NCBI GenBank assembly: GCA_004554385.1
Contig: SFMO01000199.1
Location: 1 to 6,781 of the forward strand
Length of the DNA stretch: 6,781 nt
Reading direction: 5' to 3'
DNA from: Ruminococcus flavefaciens
GTDB lineage: Bacteria > Bacillota > Clostridia > Oscillospirales > Ruminococcaceae
In this document: piece after piece, positions 3,245 through 6,781 of the stretch
Layout: every line of letters begins with the position of its first letter
Numbering within the stretch: position 1 is the first letter of the stretch
Made by a program: the position numbers and the translations under genes
The notes under the pieces: model-generated
The model's database searches: none
Told to the model about the DNA's origin: nothing
What the model saw: the letters and a program-made list of their open reading frames with translations, nothing else

Positions 3245-6200
3245 ATGTTCAAGAAATCAGCTATACGAACAGGCGCAGGTATTATGAGCCTTGCTATGCT
3301 TTTAGGCACAGCAGGTCTTTTCCCTGCACAGCAGGCTGCAGCAGCAGGTACTGTTACTATCAATGAAGTCTGCCCTAAAAATGGCTCATATACTGCTCCT
3401 GACGGAGGCACATATGACTGGATAGAGCTCTATAACGGCTCAGGCAGCGCTGTTGACATCAGCGGATGGGGAATCACAGATAAGGAAGATACTCCCTATC
3501 GTTACACTATCCCCGAGGGCACTACTCTTCAGGCAGGCGGCAGAAAAGTCATATTCTGCGACGGCACAGCAGGCGAGACAAACAAGGAGATCGCTCCTTT
3601 CGGTCTTTCCACAAGCGGCGAGACTCTCACACTTACTGATAAATCAGGCAATATAGCTTCACAGGTCACATTCGGTGATATGGCTAAGGATTCTTCCTAC
3701 GGTCAGTATCCCGACGGCAGCGGCGAGTACTATGTGCTTGCAGGAACTCCCAATGCTGAAAACAGAGCTCCCGAGGGCTCAAACGCAGTAAGAACTCCGG
3801 GCTTCTCAGCAGAGAGCGGATTCTATGACAGCGGCTTCTCACTTTCTATCGAAGTACCACAGGGCACTACAGTTTACTATACAACAGACGGAAGTGATCC
3901 TACAACTTCTTCACTCAAATATTCTTCTCCACTGAACATCAAGGACATGACAAGCGAGCCTAACAAGTACAGTGCGAGAACTGACATCACAGCTTATTCA
4001 GATATTCTTGCTCCTGATGAGGGAGTTCTCAAGGCAGCTATAGTTCGTGCCATCGCTGTTGACTCACAGGGCAGAGCAAGTGATATAATCACAAAGACAT
4101 ACTTTGTTGGCTCAGCTAACGTTGAAAGATACAAGAAGATGAAGGTCGTTTCTCTCGTTACCGATCCTGCAAACCTCTTCGATTACGACAAGGGCATCTA
4201 CGTTCTTGGTAAGGTTTACGATCAGGGCGGCGGAGGCATGGGCGGCTTCCCCGGCATGGGCGGCAACTGGGGCAACCCCGGACAGGGTCAGCAGCAGCCT
4301 GCTCAGGGTCAGCAGCCTGCTCAGGGACAGAACGGACAGCAGCAGGCTTGGAACTTCGGCGATCAGCAGGGACAGAACGGTCAGCAGAACTGGGGCAACT
4401 TCCAGCTCGGCGGCGCAGGCGGTCCTGTAGTTAATGCAGATGAGGATGTTACAAACGTTGTTGCAGGCGGTTTCGGCAACTTTGGTCAGGTAAACGGCGG
4501 CGACGCTCAGCAGGGCGGTGCAGCAGCAGGCGGCGGCTTCGACTGGAGTCAGTTCGGCGGTGCTGCAGGCGGTGACGCTCAGCAGGGCGGCGCAGCAGCA
4601 GGCGGCGGCTTCGACTGGAGCCAGTTCGGCGGTGCTGCAGGCGGTGATGCTCAGCAGGGCGGCGCAGCAGCTGGCGGCGGATTCGACTGGAGTCAGTTCG
4701 GCGGTGCTGCAGGCGGTGACGCTCAGCAGGGCGGCGCAGCAGCTGGCGGCGGATTCGGCGGCGGCGGAATGGGCGGCTTCAACATGGGCGACATGGCATT
4801 CATGGCTCAGGCTAACTATAACCAGAAAGGACCTGAGTGGGAGCGTCCTGCAAGCATTGAGATCTTCGACGGCGGAAAGAGCGTAGTTTCGCAGAATGTT
4901 GGCATCAGAACAAAGGGTGCTGCTTCACGTGCATGGGCTCAGAAGAGCTTCAATGTCTTCGCTCGTCAGGACTACGGCAAGAGCAGCGTGGAATATGACC
5001 TCTTCGAAGGCAAGTCCACAAAGGAAAAGAATAACAAGGTCATCGACACATTCGACGGCTTCACTATAAGAAATGGCGGAAACGACAATATGGCAGGCTT
5101 CTTCCGTGACTCAGTAAACCAGTCTCTTGTTGGCGACAGAGATATGACCACTCAGGCTACAAGCGAGTGCATACTCTTCATCGACGGCGAATTCTGGGGC
5201 ATTTATCAGCTCATGGAGAAGTATAACTCAGACTACTTCAAGTCACACTACGGTATCAAGAAGAACGACGTTGCTTTCATCAAGAACGGTACTCTTGAAG
5301 ACGGTAAGGATCAGGATCTCTCCGACTGGAACAGCCTTCTCAGCCAGATCTCAAGTGCAGATATGACAAGCGACGCTGCATATCAGCAGATAGCTCAGAA
5401 GCTTGATATCCAGAGCTTTATCGACTACTTTGCAGCTCAGATATACTGGGCTAACCACGACTGGCCAAACAACAACACAGGTGTATGGCGCGCAGATACA
5501 GTAGACGAGTCTAATCCTTATGCAGACGGCAAGTGGCGTATGGTTCTCTTTGATACAGAGTATTCCGCAAACCTTGCAGACAAGGTAAATGAAGTAGGTC
5601 CTACATACAACAGCTTCAGCCAGTTCGGCGGCGGCGGTATGGGAGGCTGGGGCGGCTTCATGGGAGGCGGCGGCTCTATCAGCGGAGCTTTCACAAATCT
5701 CATGAAGAACGCAGAATTCAAGAAGCAGTTCGAGCTCAGCTTCATGGATATGGCAAACTACAACTTCGACACAAACAAGACTACAGCTGCTATAAACTAC
5801 TACAAGGGCTTCAAGCAGCAAATCCTCGATACATACAAGCGCTTCCCGTCATCCAAGAATATTCACAATGAGTCTACATTCGATCAGGATTATCAGCTCC
5901 TCGAAACATTCTACAATACAAGATACAGCAACGTTACAAGCCAGATGAAGAACTTTATGGGTCTCACAGGCAGTCTTGCAAGCGTATCCGTAAGCAACGA
6001 CGGCAGCAAGGGCTCTGTCAAGTTCAACACTATCAAGCTTGATGATTCTCTCAGCACATGGAGCGGAAAGTACTTCACAGATTACCCTGTAACTGTAAAG
6101 GCTACAGCTAAGGAAGGCTACAGCTTCGATCACTGGGAGGTAACAGGCGCTAATGTAAGCAATACTTCATCAGACGAGATAACAGTTCCCGTAAGCGAAG

Positions 6201-6580
6201 GCGTTTCCATCAAGGCCGTTTATAAGAACGGCGGAAGCACTCCTGCAGCTACAACAACTGTTACAAAGCCTGTAACTACTACAACTACAAAGGTTACATT
6301 TACCACCACAACAACCGTAAAGCCTAACGATCCTAAGGCAACCAAGTACGGCGATGCAAACAATGACGGTCAGGTAGACCTCTCAGATGTTGTTATCATC
6401 ATGCAGAGCCTTGCTAATCCGAATAAGTACGGTATAAACGGTTCTGACGCTCACCACATCACTGAGACAGGATACGCAAATTCCGACGTATCAGGCAACA
6501 ACGACGGTGTTACTACAGGTGACGCACAGGCTATTCAGAGATACCTCCTCGGTCTTGTCAAGGAGCTCCCTGAGAAATAA
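3245..6580 (+). CDS. Secreted cellulosomal CotH-kinase-domain protein with lamin-tail and dockerin modules
   Basis: The 1111-residue product is exported and probably docked on a cellulosome. Modules in order: signal peptide (1-34, cleaved after AQQAAAA); lamin-tail-like domain (36-165, with INEVCP, DWIELYN and ISGWGITD); chitobiase-like beta-sandwich (184-289, VYYTTDGSDPT); CotH domain (297-908); a bacterial-repeat domain (about 912-994, EGYSFDHWEVTG); Thr-rich linker (998-1033); and type I dockerin (1034-1108) with calcium loops DANNDGQVDLSD and DVSGNNDGVTTGD. CotH signatures are GIYVLGKVYD, NYNQKGPEWERPA, GIRTKGAASRAWAQKS (Lys567), WGIYQLMEKYN (Glu658), ANHDWPNNN (Asp739) and LFDTEYS (Asp770). 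Spore CotH is an atypical kinase that phosphorylates coat proteins; activity and substrate here are inferred. Oddly, residues 328-522 are a Gly/Gln-rich insertion inside the catalytic domain. CotH-dockerin proteins are known in R. flavefaciens. The gene stands alone with its own promoter and terminator. Confidence 0.92.
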   Translation: MFKKSAIRTGAGIMSLAMLLGTAGLFPAQQAAAAGTVTINEVCPKNGSYTAPDGGTYDWIELYNGSGSAVDISGWGITDKEDTPYRYTIPEGTTLQAGGRKVIFCDGTAGETNKEIAPFGLSTSGETLTLTDKSGNIASQVTFGDMAKDSSYGQYPDGSGEYYVLAGTPNAENRAPEGSNAVRTPGFSAESGFYDSGFSLSIEVPQGTTVYYTTDGSDPTTSSLKYSSPLNIKDMTSEPNKYSARTDITAYSDILAPDEGVLKAAIVRAIAVDSQGRASDIITKTYFVGSANVERYKKMKVVSLVTDPANLFDYDKGIYVLGKVYDQGGGGMGGFPGMGGNWGNPGQGQQQPAQGQQPAQGQNGQQQAWNFGDQQGQNGQQNWGNFQLGGAGGPVVNADEDVTNVVAGGFGNFGQVNGGDAQQGGAAAGGGFDWSQFGGAAGGDAQQGGAAAGGGFDWSQFGGAAGGDAQQGGAAAGGGFDWSQFGGAAGGDAQQGGAAAGGGFGGGGMGGFNMGDMAFMAQANYNQKGPEWERPASIEIFDGGKSVVSQNVGIRTKGAASRAWAQKSFNVFARQDYGKSSVEYDLFEGKSTKEKNNKVIDTFDGFTIRNGGNDNMAGFFRDSVNQSLVGDRDMTTQATSECILFIDGEFWGIYQLMEKYNSDYFKSHYGIKKNDVAFIKNGTLEDGKDQDLSDWNSLLSQISSADMTSDAAYQQIAQKLDIQSFIDYFAAQIYWANHDWPNNNTGVWRADTVDESNPYADGKWRMVLFDTEYSANLADKVNEVGPTYNSFSQFGGGGMGGWGGFMGGGGSISGAFTNLMKNAEFKKQFELSFMDMANYNFDTNKTTAAINYYKGFKQQILDTYKRFPSSKNIHNESTFDQDYQLLETFYNTRYSNVTSQMKNFMGLTGSLASVSVSNDGSKGSVKFNTIKLDDSLSTWSGKYFTDYPVTVKATAKEGYSFDHWEVTGANVSNTSSDEITVPVSEGVSIKAVYKNGGSTPAATTTVTKPVTTTTTKVTFTTTTTVKPNDPKATKYGDANNDGQVDLSDVVIIMQSLANPNKYGINGSDAHHITETGYANSDVSGNNDGVTTGDAQAIQRYLLGLVKELPEK
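4226..4810 (+). other. Gly/Gln/Ala-rich low-complexity insertion inside the CotH domain
   Basis: Residues 328-522 separate GIYVLGKVYDQ from NYNQKGPEWERP, which in CotH relatives I recall are joined by a short linker. Sub-regions are a Gly/Met segment (328-345, GGGGMGGFPGMGG); a Gln/Asn/Pro segment (346-387, PAQGQQPAQGQ, three Trp); a short ordinary stretch (394-407, PVVNADEDVTNVVA); the 24-residue tandem repeats (418-504); and a Gly/Met segment (505-520, GGGGMGGFNMGDM). The whole stays in frame and keeps codon use like the rest of the gene, so it is a real part of the protein. Confidence 0.85.
4496..4756 (+). repeat. 72-bp tandem repeat, 3 full copies plus 45 bp
   Basis: Full units are 4496-4567, 4568-4639 and 4640-4711, and the partial unit is 4712-4756. 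Each encodes 24 residues starting GGDAQQGGAAAGGG and ending FDWSQFGGAA; the last copy stops after the GGGF. The three full units differ from one another at 3-5 bases and every difference is synonymous (GGC/GGT, GAC/GAT, GCA/GCT, GGC/GGA, AGT/AGC), so the peptide is identical in all. Confidence 0.95.
5615..5677 (+). other. Second Gly/Met-rich loop in the CotH domain
   Basis: Residues 791-811 read FSQFGGGGMGG, then WGGFMGGGGS. They lie about 20 residues after Asp770, the presumed metal-binding aspartate. SQFGG repeats the motif in each 24-residue unit, and GGGGMGG is shared with both ends of the large insertion. It is probably a flexible active-site-proximal loop. Confidence 0.7.
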
Positions 6581-6610
6581 TAATTGATTTCTACTTTATT
6601 ACCACCTCAT

Positions 6611-6643
6611 AAAAAACAGCGAAGAATTATTTCTTCGCTGTTT
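6611..6643. terminator. 13-bp terminator stem after the CotH/dockerin gene
   Basis: AAACAGCGAAGAA (6614-6626) pairs perfectly with TTCTTCGCTGTTT (6631-6643) across a TTAT loop. On the plus strand only TTT remains before GTAAAAAG, so the U-tract looks cut short. On the minus strand the As at 6611-6616 give a full U-tract, so the hairpin still works well for transcripts from the right-hand element. It begins about 30 bp after the stop codon. Confidence 0.85.
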
Positions 6644-6658
6644 GTAAAAAGTCAAGTA

Positions 6659-6713
6659 AAACATACAATTTTCCGCCAGAAAATATACAAGCCGTTCGCC
6701 ACAAAGTATACAA
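6659..6713. repeat. Subterminal 22-23 bp repeats of the IS21-family element
   Basis: AAACATACAA (6659-6668), AAATATACAA (6681-6690) and AAGTATACAA (6704-6713) recur at 22-23 bp. After the first two come the related TTCCGCCAGA and GTTCGCCACA. Two-helical-turn spacing fits multiple IstA transposase binding sites, a known feature of IS21-family ends. Confidence 0.7.
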
Positions 6714-6715
6714 GG

Positions 6716-6781
6716 CTAATGCGTGATGGATTGGCGGTGCGAGAGGCGGTATGACTCACCGGTCATATTGATGATCTCGCA
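6716..6781 (-). CDS. IstB-like ATP-binding protein of an IS21-family element, C-terminal end
   Basis: Twenty-one codons and the stop are visible: CEIINMTGESYRL followed by SHRQSITH. The block I-I-N-x-x-G-E/D-S-Y-R-L is typical of the C-terminus of IstB, the AAA+ helper ATPase that assists the IstA transposase in target selection. The gene runs leftward from outside the window. The stop lies 2 bp from the subterminal repeats, as expected because istB is the last gene in these elements. Family placement rests on a short motif plus the flanking repeats. Whether the gene is complete cannot be judged. Confidence 0.7.
   Translation of the reverse strand, partial: CEIINMTGESYRLSHRQSITH

Larger units (their letters stand above)
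6643..6781 (-). mobile_element. End of an IS21-family element (partial)
   Basis: The segment contains an IstB-like C-terminus on the minus strand and, outside it, closely spaced subterminal repeats, the layout of IS21-family ends. The tip is taken as TG at 6643-6644 (TGTAAAAAGTCAAGTAAAAC) because IS21-family ends usually start with TG. A boundary a few bases away is possible. The element extends beyond the right edge of the window. Confidence 0.7.

Noticed and set aside
4496..4756. CRISPR array
   Set aside because: The 72-bp units are contiguous with no spacers and encode a repeated peptide in frame.
4518..4886. Alternative-frame repeat ORF rich in Ala/Gln/Ser over the 72-bp repeats
   Set aside because: A shifted-frame shadow of the tandem repeats; the CotH frame has the ribosome binding site, and substitutions between units are silent in that frame.
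5351..5821. 156-codon minus-strand frame inside the CotH gene
   Set aside because: Antisense shadow with Val/Cys/His-rich nonsense composition and no translation signals.

Overview
The window most likely comes from a fibre-degrading, cellulosome-forming Ruminococcus (Oscillospiraceae, Bacillota). The main evidence is a secreted protein that ends in a Thr-rich linker and a Ruminococcus-type dockerin. Supporting signs are a clostridial spore protease gene (gpr), strong AGGAGG-type ribosome binding sites, and the hairpin-rich dispersed repeats that I recall as common in ruminococcal genomes. R. flavefaciens or a close relative is my best guess, but the species cannot be fixed from the sequence.

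Layout from left to right: (1) 1-138, the right end of an IS3-family element, with the last codons of its transposase and its terminal inverted repeat. (2) 203-689, rpsT (ribosomal protein S20) on the minus strand, with a strong extended -10 promoter, a structured leader, a consensus ribosome binding site and a terminator. (3) 761-1609, gpr, the germination protease that degrades small acid-soluble spore proteins, divergent from rpsT. The rpsT/gpr pairing matches Bacillus, but spoIIP does not follow. (4) 1610-1868, AT-rich heptad repeats and a chain of small hairpins between convergent genes. (5) 1869-2615, a DUF2461-family protein of unknown function on the minus strand. (6) 2655-2876, a second dispersed repeat built from about seven hairpins. 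(7) 2879-3244, an AT-rich control region with one good sigma-A promoter, an inverted repeat and an 11-bp tandem repeat that looks like a response-regulator site. (8) 3245-6580, the centrepiece: a secreted 1111-residue dockerin protein with a lamin-tail domain, a chitobiase-like sandwich and a CotH-type kinase domain. (9) 6611-6643, a perfect 13-bp terminator stem. (10) about 6643-6781, the end of an IS21-family element with the last codons of an IstB-like protein on the minus strand.

The most unusual object is the CotH protein. Its kinase-like domain is split by about 195 residues of Gly/Gln/Ala-rich low-complexity sequence, including a 24-residue tandem repeat. A second Gly/Met-rich loop near the presumed metal-binding aspartate reuses the same short motifs. 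The dockerin predicts attachment to a cellulosome, which would place a candidate secreted kinase on the fibre-degrading complex. The genes here do not form one operon: a housekeeping gene, a spore gene, an orphan DUF2461 gene and a cellulosomal gene are separated by repeats and bounded by insertion-sequence ends, which suggests a mosaic region.
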